From positions 186,001 to 250,000 of the forward strand of contig BDDD01000274.1 of assembly GCA_001972305.1 (NCBI GenBank): a DNA stretch of 64,000 bases, in the 5' to 3' direction. A program made the position numbers and the translations under genes. Below the pieces are notes generated by a model. The model was not told where the DNA came from. It made no database searches and saw only the letters and a list, made by a program, of their open reading frames with translations. This document shows positions 13,784 through 27,079 of the stretch, in pieces (the first letter of the stretch is position 1; every line of letters begins with the position of its first letter). This DNA is from Cephalotus follicularis (lineage: Eukaryota > Streptophyta > Magnoliopsida > Oxalidales > Cephalotaceae).

Positions 13784-16217
13784 TGTTGGAACCCGGGAAG
13801 GGTCCCGGTCGATTTTGGGTCTAGGATGCAAGTGTGTATAATTTAAATTTTTCAAAAACCACCAAGACATGAAGTCAACGTCACACTTACATCATACTAC
13901 CAAAATCTATGCGCCTAGGATCTCCATTTAATATTCAATCGAACAAAAAAACAGTCAAGCATACATCAACTTAACCGAAACCAATTCGGTAAACAACAAA
14001 AAACATAAGATTAGGAACCATACAAACGTTGGCGGCTCCATCACTTTGCCGCTATGCGCTTGCCGAAGCAAAGGCTGGTTACCGGCTCCACTGTCGGTTT
14101 CCGGCCAGTCCACGAAAACTTCAAACAAGACACCAACGGACTCCAAAAAATCTGCTCAACTCGTTTTAGGAGGAGACGCGCCGGGAAGCGCTCCGGAAGC
14201 CAACGAACAGCGGTGGTGACTCACTGAGTTCGGACTCAGTGCGACTCGGTCAACGCATCATTGACTAGCGACGACATATGTGAACGTCAACACCACAACA
14301 AATGCACTGGTGGCTGAGACTCGTCGTGACTCAGCGTGGAACGCCAAGTCACGGCACATAGTGAGTCGACTTGGCAGAGTTGACTCAACAAAACGAATCC
14401 GGCCACAAACGCACCAGAAAACGCCAGGAAAAGCCTAAACTAGGGTCAATGTGGGTAGAGTCAAAGCTTGGCTCCACCTACGGTGACTATCGGCGGCGGA
14501 AGAGACGTCAGCAGTGGGAAGACGCAAAAATGCATCTCGGTCAAACAGAGAGAGAGAAGAGAAAAACGGGAAGAGAAGAGAGAAAGGCTTACCGTGGATG
14601 CAAGGCTGCCTCTTTCCTAGGACACTGACACCAGCGGCGTCGACTTCTCCGGCCGGAGGGCGCCTGCAACACACAACGCACGAGTCCGTCAGTTTTCTCG
14701 CCCGTTAACGCACCAGGCGCTGTTTTTGGCATACTGGGGATCCCAAACACAAAAGGCCAAAGTCCAAATTGCCATGTGTTGTTTTATCTTTTATTATAAC
14801 ATTAAGAAATTTTTCTCTTTAATTTTAAATATGTGCACCCCGCACAAAGTATGTTAAACATACTCCCACTGTGGTTTCTCTTAATATATCTATTTGACAA
14901 TACGGTGGTAAATTTAAATTAATAAATAAACCACTAATGCCAAATTAATATATACTAGTTAAAACTAGATTTTACGCAGAGCTAGCATGTGTGTAGCATG
15001 CATCGCTTTTCCAATAATCAGGTGGGACCCGATAGTCCGGTTTGAATCCGATACGATTATAAATTTCTCAGAACATCCCATGGGTTCTGGTATGACTATC
15101 CCAATAGTCCCCGCTATTAAAACAGCCCCGGTGTGAATCCCATCACCCCCCCAGATCCGTAGAATCAACTACGTCTATAAGTCGACATCCGGTTAAACCA
15201 GTACTTTATCCAGTCATCAGCATATGTGTCATGTATCCTATGTCATACTTAACTCCGACCACGACATAGGGTTCAGAATAATGTCACCTCTAGGTAAAGT
15301 CGATATAACTATAAATTTATGTACGCATTGAGACTTTCGGTAAACCTCCCCGGAAACCCCGTTTCCAGTCTGCCTATACCTGATCAGGGTTTTATGAGTC
15401 TCAACAGACATAAATAATATAAAGCCGATCACCCTTCATACCGGTGTGACGATCCCTTATTGCGAACTCGCCCATACATCTCAATGAATCTCCCACAAGG
15501 CTCAAAGACAACCCTTTTGTCAGCACGTGACTAGTGCTGGAGAATGCATAAATCAAAGCCAAGCAATTACAACACAATGCATGCCAGCCGCTCAGGTCTA
15601 ACGATACAACGTAGCTCCACGAATGGTCTACAAGTCACCATAGACTATACACTACCGAGACTATAGGATTCCTATTGACACAGGTATGACTTTCCAAATA
15701 GGTTTCCTATGGTGGGTCTCATGCTTCTTAGCACGAACCCCGCATTATGCTTTAGGATAAATCCAAATGGTAATGAGATGGTCCATCCTCCACATTCTCT
15801 GGGAGCAAGCATAATACAGCAAGTCTTTACGGTTCAACAATTGCCCTAAGAAAGTGAACCTATGACTTGGAACGTTCTGTTAGAAAGGAGTAAAGATCTC
15901 ATTCTCATAACCTCCCAGGCATGATATCCAACCCCATGAATGATAGGGCACCATATGTGTGCTCAGATGACTTGGTGATCACTCGATCCATTTAAGATGG
16001 TTTGGGATATACATATAGCGGGTTGCCATTGTTGATTAAATATGCTCTATAAAACACGAAAAGGAATTCAGATTGTATAAATAGAGAGTGTAATATACAC
16101 ACATGCAGCCATCCCGCGGCTTAAAGAGATATCTGCAGTTATGGAGTGCATCTCATACATACATATATATTTATGTAGAGCCACCTCGTGGCATGCAGGG
16201 ACACCCCTACTCTAACA
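13784..16217 (-). repeat. 5' LTR of Copia element B (right end)
   Basis: A 2434-base copy of 6310-8729 with the same ends. It carries the strings around GCATCGCTTTTCCAATAATC and CAACGTAGCTCCACGAATGG at the same relative positions. In element orientation it is the upstream LTR, next to the primer site. Confidence 0.88.
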
Positions 16218-18159
16218 CCGAGGACCCGGCAAGCCTCCTCGGCTCAGACTAGTTTTTCCTCAGTCTTTAGCAACCAATCCCTAGGTGAAGGTAGGGTAGT
16301 TTTGTGGGAACCTTGTCACCGGGCATAGTTGCCCCCGGACATAGGGCGTCCCTGGGCGTGGGTCATGGATGCTAGCTATAGTGGACATTTCTTTAGTTTT
16401 TGCCTGACCTCCTGACCCCTGATCAGGAAAGTTCGTTGAGATATTTTGATGTCTGACCCTACGCCAACCTCTTGAGTGCTCAGGGGTAGTGTGATCCCAG
16501 CCCCTTAGTGTGTTTTGGGCGTTTGGGGGACCCTGGGCTGTTGTCCCCTGCAAGGCGTTTGTCCCCGGGCCTTAGAGTTGATCTCAGACTTAAGGCTTAG
16601 TTATACGTTGTCGTTTTCTGTGCTCGGGCGTTCTTTTGTTTTAATGCCTTAGAGAGCGTGGCCGTCTGGAGAGCTTGGACAGATGTCCTCATCGATGTGT
16701 TTTCCACGTCTGACCTCTTAGCTTAGATGGTCTGGCCCTTGGTGTTGGTGTTTGAGGTTAAGGATCGTGGTGGTGGATCCTTCCTCCTGGCACGGCCGTC
16801 TCCCCAGGTGTGTTTTGGGAACGGGGTGTGTCATCAATAAATAATTTTGTCGCAAGATCAAATGAAGGTTTATGGTGAGATATTCAAGGACAAAGAGGTT
16901 GTAGAGAAGACTTTGATAAGTCTACCAAAATATTTTGATTCTAGGATTGCTGTTATCGAAAAATTAAGGGATTTATCTACGTTTAGTGTGCTGAACTCAT
17001 TGGCTCACTTCAGACACATGAGCAACAACTATTGAAAAGGTTGGAAGACACCCCTAAGATGGCATTTAACACATGGCATAAGGGGAAGACACCAACAAAC
17101 CACGATGATAAAAGAGGGCGATTTGACAAGTGTTCTAAAGGTAAGGGGAACTCAACAATAAACCAAGAAACAAGGTCATGTGGAGTGTTTTTACAAAGTC
17201 AAGCAATGTGACAAGGAACAACAGAACGAGCAGACATAGCAGGTAATTTTTTTTTAAATATAAGCAACATGTAGATCATCGTTTTATAGATACACAGATT
17301 GGAGACAATATTTTTAGACATTCTTGGTTGATAGATAGTGTTTGCACAAATCATGTAACATTCAATCCGACTTTGTTTATGTCACTGGATATTTCTGTCA
17401 AATCTTCAACAAGATTGATAATGGTAAAGTTGTTGAAGTTGTTGGAAAATGGGACAATTGTCGTTCCTACCAAAAGAGGTACTAAATTTATTCATGACTT
17501 TTTTTTTATTACCTGATATACACCAAAATCTGTTAAGTGTTGCACAAATGATTAATAAAGGCTATACTCTATATTTTAAGGAGAATAGTTGCAATATTTT
17601 TTATCCTACAAATGTCAAAATTGCTTGTGATGGTATGGACAACAATAGTTTTCATATTAACTAGGACAATGAAAAAAGAGGTATTGATGACGCCACAAAC
17701 GATAAGGATAGCATGGTTGTGTTGAGGAGGATAGTGATCATGATAAAGATTCTCCAACTCACAAGATAAGATCCATCAATGACCATTATCAGATGTGTAA
17801 TTTGGCTGTTATTGAGCCAACCCAATCTTTTGGAGATGCAAAATTTGGTGAATGAAGAAATGTATGTTTCTCAGCCTAAAGGGTTTTTTGTTTTGGGTCA
17901 AAAAAATAAAGTGTGCAAATTCAAAAAAACAATTTATATACGCAAGCAAGCACCAAGGGTATTGGTTGATCAAAATTTCAAGAAAAGTGCTACTGATGAT
18001 TTGAAAGCTACAAAGATGTTTAAGAAATGTATGAAGTTATTTCTTGGCATGAAGGTTTTTCAATCTTCTTTTGGAGTTTTTACTAAGGCTCTTCCAATAG
18101 CAAAATTCAAATTTCTGAGATACAAGTTAGGAGTCATGAACAGAAACTTTAAGGAGGAG

Positions 18160-18875
18160 TGTTAAAATTTAAAGTTTTTTCTAATTATCAATTGAAATTT
18201 TTATTTTTATTTTTGAAGTCAAATTATAAAAGGATTTGTCTTCTAAATTTATTATGATTTGTTTTCTAAATTTCTTAGGATTGTTTACCTAAATGTTGAA
18301 GTTAAAATTAAGGGTAAAATACTAATAAATCCTTATAGTTTATGGTGGAAGACATTTAACACTTAAAGTTTCAAAATGGATAAAAACACAGTTTAACTTA
18401 ACATACATTTATTTGAACATATATTTATAAATGTTATAAGAAGAGGATATATAAAAATCATATTATAAAAGAAAATGAGGAAAGGGATATGATAGAAATT
18501 ATAAAATTATACTAACAGATATATACCATCGGTAATTTAACGAGAAGGTTATCTTGTCTTATTTTTGAAACTTCAAGTGTTAAAAACATGATTTTAAAAT
18601 TTCTAAGTGCTAAAATATTTTTAACCTTAAACCACACGAGTTTATCCTAAAATATACAAAACGTAACCCTTTTACGACATTGTATTTTACCAAATTGTGT
18701 TTTGTCGTGTGTGTGGTAGGAGTAAAGGAGGCCAAAAGCCAATTAAACAAAATCTCCATATATACACAGCAGCTTTTGTTTAATAGATTTAACGCACAAA
18801 CACCAAGAAATAAGCCAAATATCAAACAAAAACTTGAAAGCATGCACATCAATTTATTTTTAGGGTCGATTTTTT
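18160..18875 (+). repeat. 3' LTR of Copia element A, interrupted by a MITE
   Basis: It begins TGTTAAAATTTAAAG right after a purine-rich tract (TTTAAGGAGGAG). It aligns with the 5' LTR before about 18312 and again from about 18659, so about 346 bases between are an insertion absent from the 5' LTR. The end is approximate. Confidence 0.7.
18313..18658. repeat. MITE-like insertion in the 3' LTR of element A
   Basis: This block is present in the 3' LTR but missing from the 5' LTR of the same element, so it inserted later. Its ends are loosely inverted (GGGTAAAATAC on the left, the complement of GTATATTTTAGG on the right). It is non-coding and AT-rich. The superfamily is not determined. Confidence 0.45.
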
Positions 18876-18989
18876 TTTACTGGATTATGTATTTATATTT
18901 TTATTAAGTGACATTATGCATTTACGTTATTGAAAGAAATTATGTTTAGTCATATATATGTTAAACTTTTTCCGTAATGATTTCATATT

Positions 18990-20221
18990 TTGACATTAGA
19001 CTCAATCGCCTACATAAAAATCCAGGCTTCGCTGCTGCGAATACCCAAAAAGTTAAGACAAGAGCAAAAGAAGCAAAACAATGGGAAGAGAGCCTTGAAT
19101 GATATTAAAAAGAATGGTAAAAAAACAGGAAAAGGAAAAAGGGTGGTGATGAATAATGGAAAGGAAATTAAACTAAACTATCTCCCTTGTATTCATGATG
19201 ATTGGTGCATGGAACATGAGAGGCCTTAATGTCCCTCAAAGCAGAATGAAATTATACATTTCATTTTTCTTCGTTAGTTGAAAATGATGGGTATAGTGGA
19301 AACAAAAGTAAGAGAAGTTAATAAGGGAAGAATTGCTGAAAAGTTCAGAGACTGCGAAATGGTGTATAATAGCGCCCATGAGGATAGAAGTAGAATATGG
19401 GGTTGATGGCATCCTACAGAACTAGAGGTACAGATCATTTTAATAGACAAGCAACTAGTACACCTTGGAGTAACGAAGTTAATAACTCAATGAGTTGTTA
19501 TACCAAACCAGAAATTTTCACGTAAACATGATAAACAAAGTTGGTTGAACAAATAAGAGACAAATTAATTAATTAATGCATATATGATTGTATACTGGTT
19601 AAATGCACGAGACAGATGATACACTGAAACGAAGCAGAGAACAAAACACTTACGGTATTGCAAACAACTTTTATGCACCTTGGATTGTATTAGTGGTTTT
19701 AAATGTATTTTCTAAGGTGGAAGAAAGGAGTGGTGGAAGTAGTAGTGCTACCATCTCTCAAGAATTAACACAATGGATGAGGGATGCAAGACTCATAGAA
19801 TTGATATTCAAATGTTGTCAATTTACATGGTGTTACAAGCAGATGGGAGGGGACGGAATATTGAGCAAAATTAATTGTGAAATTGTCAATGTAAAAAACC
19901 ATTTACATTTTATAATTGTTGGACTTGGAACAAAGATTTTGATAAAATAGTGACAGATTGAGTATGGAGGTTAAAGGTTGTGCAATGTATTCAATGGTAA
20001 CAAAACTAAGAAACCTAAAGAAGGGATTCAAGAATCTTAGATCCACCCAATATAATTATCTTGACAAGAAAATCATTGAGACAAGGCATAAGTTAATTGA
20101 GGTGCAAGAAAGCCTCAATCAGGATGCTAGTAATGTTGATCTAGCTAGAAAAGAACAAGAGTGCATCAAAGTTGTCATCATTTACAAGAAAATTGGTTTT
20201 AGCCCAAAAGGCAAAAAGTAA
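18990..20221 (+). mobile_element. L1-type LINE fragment, endonuclease region
   Basis: The start of the endonuclease domain is readable around 19200 (AWNMRGLN, then a frame shift toward MGIVETKVREV). A second stretch at 19603-19950 reads PWIVLVVLNVFSKVEERSGG and CQFTWCYKQMGGDGILSKI, matching plant L1 endonucleases (usual PWIVLGDFN, QYTWCNKQ.G.DRILSKIDR). The catalytic-type GDFN motif reads VVLN here. A third stretch (19958-20221) is the helical spacer between endonuclease and reverse transcriptase. Several frameshifts and stops are present and no reverse transcriptase follows. A zinc-binding tail at 23272-23600 may belong to the same copy. Confidence 0.7.
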
Positions 20222-20231
20222 CTCCCAAAAA

Positions 20232-20714
20232 CACGTAACTTAGGCTTAGTTAAAAAAAAAGCCCAACATAGAGCAAAATTAATATATTTAATTTAGTTAG
20301 TATATTAATATATATGACTATACTAACTAATCGATTAAATCAATATTTAAAATAACAATATACATATTTATATAATTTTATGCATGTCAATATGTCTGGT
20401 TTACGTGACACTTTTGATTAATATTTTTTAATTTAATCATTTGATTTCAATCTATATAGATCATGTATGTAACTTTTTAAGTCTATCGAATATCTATCAA
20501 CAAATTCATCTTAACATACAAATTTTGACAATTATATAATTTGTTCGTACACTATAAAAAAGTAACTTATTCATTGAAATATTTATAGATATTCGATTGA
20601 CCTGAAAATTTCTGTGACTGATCTACATATATTGAAAATTAAATCAAACGGTTTGATTTATTAAATATTAAGTATAGATATGGTAATTAAACGTTATTGC
20701 ACATAAGTTACGTG
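20232..20714. repeat. Foldback MITE
   Basis: The termini are exact inverted copies: CACGTAACTTA at 20232-20242 and TAAGTTACGTG at 20704-20714. The inverted similarity continues inwards over some 150 bases per arm, for example ATAGATCATGTATG against the complement of CTGATCTACATATAT, and CGAATATCTAT against ATAGATATTCG. There is no coding capacity. It interrupts the LINE region. Confidence 0.7.
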
Positions 20715-20857
20715 AATTCACATGCAAAAAATACACACACACACATTAATGCGTCAAAATTCTATTTTTTCAAAAAACAAATTTGTATAATATGTATGTA
20801 TGATGTGGCTGCCCCTATTATTTCTGAGGAATCTGGATTGGAAGCTAAGACACAGAT

Positions 20858-23271
20858 TGTAACGTCCTGAAACAACCCATATTTACTTTAGTATTTATTA
20901 CATCATATTTAAATTCAGTATGATTATTATGCATATTGTTTGTATATATAGCTATGGATAGTATGAAATATTTTCAATACCCATATTATATGTTTACATG
21001 TATGTTTACAGTAATAGTAAAACATGTGAGTAGATTATTGCAAAGAAAGTATATATTGAGTAGATTATTGCAAAGAGAGTATATATAGGCCAAACCTCAC
21101 CCAAAAACACTCATTTTCTCTCACTCTCTTCTCCCTCTCCCGTTTCTCCCTCTCTCTTTCTCACAAACTCACCCCAAAACATCACCAAACCTACTGATTG
21201 GACCAAGAACAAAAGGGAAAAAGGGTTTTGATTGATTAACCATGTTTTGAACACGAGATTAAAGCTCCATATGCTAAGGAATTGAGTCCTTTCTCACTTC
21301 TCTCAACTCAAACACCAAGAACAAGTTTCAATCTCTGGTAAAAAACTTCTCTACCAAAATATGCTTATGATTTATATATTTATGCACATGTATGAACTGA
21401 TTGTATGCCATAAATTGATTGGATTTGGATGAAATTGATATGTTATAGTTTTTAGGTCAAAGGGGGTTATTGACCTAGAATTTGAATGGAAGGAATCTAT
21501 AGTTTAAAACAAGTTTAAGTGGCTTAAAAGTGTTGGAAGGAACTTGTATTTAACTTGATTTTGAAATATTTGAAGAAAGAAATGATTTTGGAAAATATTG
21601 AATCAAGAACCCTTGATTTCTGCAACTCTAAGTGTCAACGCCATACCCGGGAGCATCATCGCTTCGAGGTAGTTTTGAATATGACCTATCTTTTAAACCT
21701 TCGACACTTTGCATGTTTTGGCATCATCTGGCTAAGCAATGATGCTTAGCCTAGAGAGTCACTGCTTAGTCAAATTGGAAATGGAATTAAGCTACTGCCT
21801 TCCTTAGATGACGACACCTAGCTTAACTATCGAGGTTAAGGGCAAAGAGTCGACGCCTAAGCCTATAGCATTGCCGCTTAAGGTCTTCTGTAGTTTTTAA
21901 ATATTTTTCAAGAATTTTTTCTAAATGGTTTTCTTCCGGGTCCTTTCCTAGGCCCCCGTAAATTTTTAAAAGAGAGTTTCAACATGATTTTAATCATGGA
22001 TCGATCGTGGATCGATTTGCCCAACAAAGGATTGTTTTATAACGAAAATGGAAAGGTTTTCTAAAATGACCTACTAAGGGTGAGGGTATGTCTAGTAGGC
22101 GTTCACCTTAGAGTGAACTGGTAACTTCTAGTCAGATATGTTAGGCATAGAACTACATTCGACCTATCGCTCTGCTAGAGTTACTCATGGTACGTTGAGC
22201 TCCTATAGATCTAAATGATAGACAACTGGTTCTAGTCGAGTTTCTATCGATCTCGAAGGTAGGAGACTAGATGTATAAACCTTAAGCTTGTGCTGCATTT
22301 AGAAGGGTTTATACGCATGTATATATAGGGCAAGATTCAAGTGACTGGTTGAGGTCCTATCAATCTCAACGGTAGACAACTGGGTCTAGTTAAGCTTATA
22401 TCGATCTCAACGGTAGGTAACTAAATGTATAGACCTCAAGCTTGTACCACCTTCGGGGGATTTTAAATTCATAATGATTATGGTATGCTACAGTATGACT
22501 TTTACGGATCTGTAACTAGTTGAGCTCCTATCGATCTCCATGATAGCCAACTAGTTCTAGTTGATCTCCTATTGATCTCAACGGTAGGCAACTAGATGTT
22601 CTAAATCTTGACATTTGCCACCTTCGAGGGGTTTAGACTTATGGATATTCTGATGATTAGGTTAACCATTTATATAAGCTGGTATGGAACAATGGTATAT
22701 AACTGACCGACCTATGGATTGTCTGATAGATGTATGGATAGGAGTGTATATTTAGGTTAACGATTTGGATATATGCCGGAATGGAACGATTATATATAAA
22801 TCTATTAACCATAATTATTATCATGCATATACCATAACATGCATATATACTTGCGATATCTATTCATATCATGAGCATGAGCTTGTTTTCTAGGATATCG
22901 TATGGTTGACCCATCCTTCGAGATGGGGAACCTTTATGTGATCAGTTTCAGATGGAGCATGGGTATGTGGCAGTGGTCAAGGATACATCAACTAGTAAAA
23001 ATATAGATGAATGGAGGAAGGTTTCAAGGAAGTTGTTTTGTTGTTGATCTCATATTATGTATAAAACTTATGCATGTTATGCAAAGGATTTGTATGGAAG
23101 TTTAAGAGTATCCTATGGACTACGCACATTTGTATTTATATGTATTAAGTTTAAAATTTTTATGTTTTTTCGTTGTATGAAATAAACTTAACTAGTTCTT
23201 GACTTAAGGATCAAGAGACTGTAAATGATTGATGTGACATCACGGGCCACCACTGGGTCCGGGGTGTTACA
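20858..23271 (+). mobile_element. Solo Gypsy LTR (chromovirus-like)
   Basis: It starts TGTAACGTCC and ends GGGGTGTTACA, 2414 bases, flanked by CAGAT on the left and CAGGT on the right, a five-base duplication with one mismatch. It shares blocks with the LTRs at 24671-35746, 48170-51668 and 51976-57665, such as the ATGGTTGACCCATCCTTCGA region near its end. A degenerate array of GTCGACGC-like words lies at about 21630-21890. Confidence 0.75.
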
Positions 23272-23611
23272 CAGGTTGTGGAAATCATAGTATCAAACAT
23301 GTGGACATTACGTCATGCTAGTTCCTAAGAAATACAAGAAAGTAGGACTTGATTCATAGCATAAATCCTAGCATTGTGGAAGGGGAAGATCTTATCATAT
23401 GGTCCAAGGATAAATCCAAACAGTTTACCATTCAAAGTTTTATGGATTGGTTAAGACTCAGGTAGAAAACTACCAATTGGCATAGGCATTGTACATCTAT
23501 ACGAGGGAAATGAACATACCTAGACATTCGTGCATCATTTGTCTAGTTTTCAAAAAAGGTTGAGGATTAAGAATTACTGAACGTAGATTAGAGTCCTAGA
23601 ATTTTTAGAGT
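23272..23611 (+). mobile_element. LINE 3' remnant, zinc-binding RT tail
   Basis: A frame reads GEDLIIWSKDKSKQFTIQSFMDWLRLR, followed in another frame by IPRHSCII(C/W)LVFKKRLRI. Both resemble the zf-RVT tail of plant LINEs (usual pattern D.LIW..SK.G.FTV.S, then P.H.F.LWLA...L.T). It is truncated and frameshifted. It may be the far end of the LINE at 18990-20221, separated by the MITE and the solo LTR. Confidence 0.45.
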
Positions 23612-26600
23612 ACATTCTATGTGCAACCCCTACAAAAGATAAAGAAAGTGTCCACTTCAGCTGCCCTTTTAGCAGCACAATTTGTGAGGCTATACTTGTC
23701 AAAAATGATATATACGGAGAGATTGGCCCGATTGTACATAAATGAGATTTTCATAATGCATCGAGTGCCACTCAGGATTGTTTCAGACAGAGATACCCAT
23801 TTCACTTCCAATTTCTGGAGTAAGTTGTAGTATGCTATGAGTACACAATTGAGATTCAATACTTCATTCCATCCACAATTAGATGGACAATCCGAAAAGA
23901 CTATACAGACACTGGAAGATATGCTTCGGGCATATGCTATTAACTTCAAGGGTACTGAGATGAACACCTACCACTGATAGAATTTTCCTACAACAGTTGC
24001 TTTTACGCAAACATTCAGATGGCTTCGTTTGAAGCTTTGTATGGTAGGAAATATCGATCGTCAGTTTGTTGGGATTGGGTCTGTGAAAGGGGTATACTAG
24101 GACTAGAGATTGTACAAATCACCTTTAAGTAGATGAAACTCATCAAGGACAACCTTTTGGTAGTTGAGAGTTCCCAGAAGAGTTATGCCAATCTTCATCG
24201 GAAATGACTGGCCTTCCTTGTTGGTGATCACATTTTCCTCAAAGTGTCACCAATGAAGGGAATTATGAGGTTCGGGAAGAAAGGGAAGTTTTCACCCCGT
24301 TTCATTGGACCGTATGAGATACTGGAGAGGATCGACCGTCTTGCCAACTGGCTTGCTAATATCAGCAGTTATTGATATGTTTCATGTTTCTCAATAGAGG
24401 AGGTATCACCGGATCCTTCTCATGTTATTGATTTCAGGCCGATACAGTTGAGACCGAATTTATCATATGACGAGACACCGATACATATTATTGACAGAGA
24501 GGACTAAGTTGTAAGGACCAAGACCATTTCATTGGTTAAGGTTTTATGATGGCATCATGGTATAGAGGAGTGTACATGGGAGCGAGAAGAGGATATGAGG
24601 GAGAAACACCCTTGTTTATTTATTGACAGATGATGAATCTAGGTACTAGATTCCTTTAAGGATGGGAGAATGCAGTGACTCGAATTTGATAGGTCCGTTT
24701 ACTGCATTGTTAGCATTCACGTTTACTACTTTACTGATAGTGTATCTGACTGTATTGTAAATTGATTGACTGAACTGGTGTATTTAATAATTATTTGTGT
24801 GATTTATGTGTTTGTTTATTGCTTCTATTTGAGCATGGGGTAGTTTTACGGATTAATTTGGGAAGTTATAAACCTTACCGTACACCGAGATACACTAAAA
24901 CACTACCCTTGCCCCATAAATATCTCCCTTCACCCGTTAAAAACTCACTCTTCATTTCTAAACTCTCACAAAACTTCTCCTTTTCTCTCTGCGCTATTGT
25001 CGATCTTGATCTCCACCAAAGGGAAGGGCTTTTGTGTTGTTTACTTTGCAATTGATTGCTAGAGGTTGATTAAGGCTTTCTCCAGCTTGCACTTGAGTTT
25101 AATCTCAATTTTTTGATTTCTCTCTCTAGATCAACCTCCTTACTAATTGGCATAGTTTCTCTACCTCAAATGCACCATGTATACAAGGTTATCACTTTAT
25201 AATATGCATAAACTGATTATTGAACTAATTGGATGTACATTGAATTGAGAAATTATATTTTAGGTCAAATTGGAGTTTTCTAACCTAATTAATAAATCTA
25301 GGGATTCAATGGCTTAAAACAAGTTTAAAAGTGTTTAAAGGACGATTTGAAACTTACCTAAACCCTTGAAAGACTGAGTTTTGAACTGCAAATTGAATTG
25401 AGTTGTATGTAGGTCAAATCTATTGGGTTTGTTCCCCAACACGTCGACGCATTTTCCTAAAGACGTTGACGTGTTATTAATTGAGACAACTTGTCTCTAT
25501 CTTGTTTTCCAACATGTCTACGCCTTCTCCTATAGACGTCGATGGGTTTGCTTAAAGTTTCTGACCTCCAAATCCTAGCTTAAACATCGACTCCTTCCTT
25601 TGAACGCCAACGTGATACTGAGGAAATGTCAACCCTTTCTATTTGGGTCACTACGAGTTTGTTTCACTAAAGAGTTAACGTGTTGTTGGTTTCACTATAA
25701 AGAACCTAGATTAACACTTAAAATAAATCATTAACAAGTAAACCTTAGAAAACGGAATGGATATACAAGTTATGAAACCTATAACAAGATCTCTTTGATC
25801 ATCATTTTGATATATGTACATAAATAAAAGATCAAGAGAAGGAGAATATGTAACACTTACTAGTTGATTCTTTACTCCTTTAATCTTTTCAATACACTAT
25901 CTAACCTCAAGGCACTTGATGAGTGACAAAGTGTATGCCACCTCCAAGATATCGACACAAAGAGAGAAGTAAGAGTGACTATATGGAGAGGGAGATAAAT
26001 TTGTCCCAAGAGGAAGAAGAACCAAAGAGGAGATGTTAGTCTCTAAAACCCTTAGTCTCTTTTCTTCTTTAAGTGAAATGAAATCCTTAGCCATTTTCTA
26101 CAAACACTTTAGTATATATACTAAGTCATCACATGACTTACTAGCTTTGACTAGACCAAGTCAAATGTAGATAACTTAAGTGAATGTCACATATAATTAA
26201 TCACATAATCTTATCTCATAAGCTTAGTCAAATTATATTAATCACATTAGAGTAATTAATTCCCACCCTAATACTCTTGCATTCTCACACTTATATTATG
26301 TGTAAATCTATGGGTTCATAACTACGCTGGTCGTAGGATTAATCATAACGGTTTATGATTCTAATCGCATTAGAAACTTCTAATCGAGATAAAAGAATTA
26401 AATCATAATTTTAATTTTTGTGTTGCATTTGGTTAATAATCAATCAATCGCGGTTATCCTACTGATCAACATCGATATCTAGCAATGTATATTGAGCCCC
26501 AGGTAATATGAATATAACCTTGAACCTTGAACTACAGTTATGTGTACGTATAATCCCTCTGTCGATAATGCTCAAATTAAACCTAGGGCACAGTACATGT

Positions 26601-27059
26601 TAGGCCCTAATAGTTTACTCATTAAAATGATATCGTAGGTAATTAGCTTTCATGATCAAATTAGAAACTCTTTGTAATTAACTGATCTATGATATTGGAA
26701 TCAACATTCCAATACATTTTTATCATGGTCAGGAAATCTTACAGCTAATAACCCTAAGCATAACCCCCCTTTACTGGGAGTGGTAGATTCCATATAGCTC
26801 ACTCACATATCTTCATGCATAATCTACAATACCCAACTAATACTTATATACTCCTCATGGTTAGAAGATGTACTTAAGTATTATCAAAGCTTGATATCTT
26901 ATACACAAAACATTTAGTTGTGGCTTAGGTCTAAGGACCACTCACAATACAGCAATACAAGAAGCATGTCTGACATATAAGTAAACTCCATACAATACTT
27001 CTTATAACGAGCCACTTCAGTGAATTCATAAAATAATGAGCACCCATGTGTATGTCATC

Positions 27060-27072
27060 CACTACTAAAAAA
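27060..27072 (+). repeat. Left terminal inverted repeat of the CACTA element
   Basis: CACTACTAAAAAA, the exact inverse of the right end. The preceding three bases are ATC. Confidence 0.92.
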
Positions 27073-27079
27073 AACAGGG

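Larger units (their letters stand above)
6310..16217 (-). mobile_element. Copia element B (fossil) with long LTRs
   Basis: Two 2.4-kb direct repeats flank a 5.05-kb interior. The five-base duplication CCGAG lies at 6305-6309 and 16218-16222. On the minus strand the primer site TGGTATTAGAGC (13770-13781) follows the right-hand LTR, and a purine-rich tract (about 8730-8745) precedes the left-hand one, so the element runs right to left. A gag-like patch (11822-12046) and an integrase core patch (about 10590-10880) are readable. The interior is broken many times. LTR mismatch counted by eye is about 5-6% in the first 200 bases, suggesting an age near two million years under usual plant rates. Confidence 0.88.
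4086..16833 (+). mobile_element. Solo Gypsy-type LTR inserted in Copia A
   Basis: It starts TGTAACAACCCG and ends GGGGTGTGTCA, flanked on both sides by the five-base duplication TCAAT (4081-4085 and 16834-16838). Taking out the nested Copia B leaves about 2.8 kb of non-coding sequence, which suits a long Gypsy LTR left alone after LTR-LTR recombination. Copia A gag reads up to the left junction and continues after the right one. Confidence 0.75.
3263..18875 (+). mobile_element. Copia element A (fossil), host of a nested insertion
   Basis: Paired short LTRs flank a plus-strand Copia interior. The parts seen are a degenerate initiator-Met primer site just after the 5' LTR, a gag start at about 3690 (GYFAAPPVFGGEDYSFW), gag continuing after the insertion at about 16839, a protease region around 17320-17660 and a short reverse transcriptase remnant at about 17840-17960. 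A polypurine tract (18148-18159) precedes the 3' LTR. Most of pol is gone and the element is broken many times. A 12.7-kb insertion (4086-16833) splits its gag. It is the oldest layer of this nest. Confidence 0.8.

Noticed and set aside
23617-23967. Minus-strand frame of 116 residues
   Set aside because: It is the shadow of the Gypsy D integrase on the plus strand.
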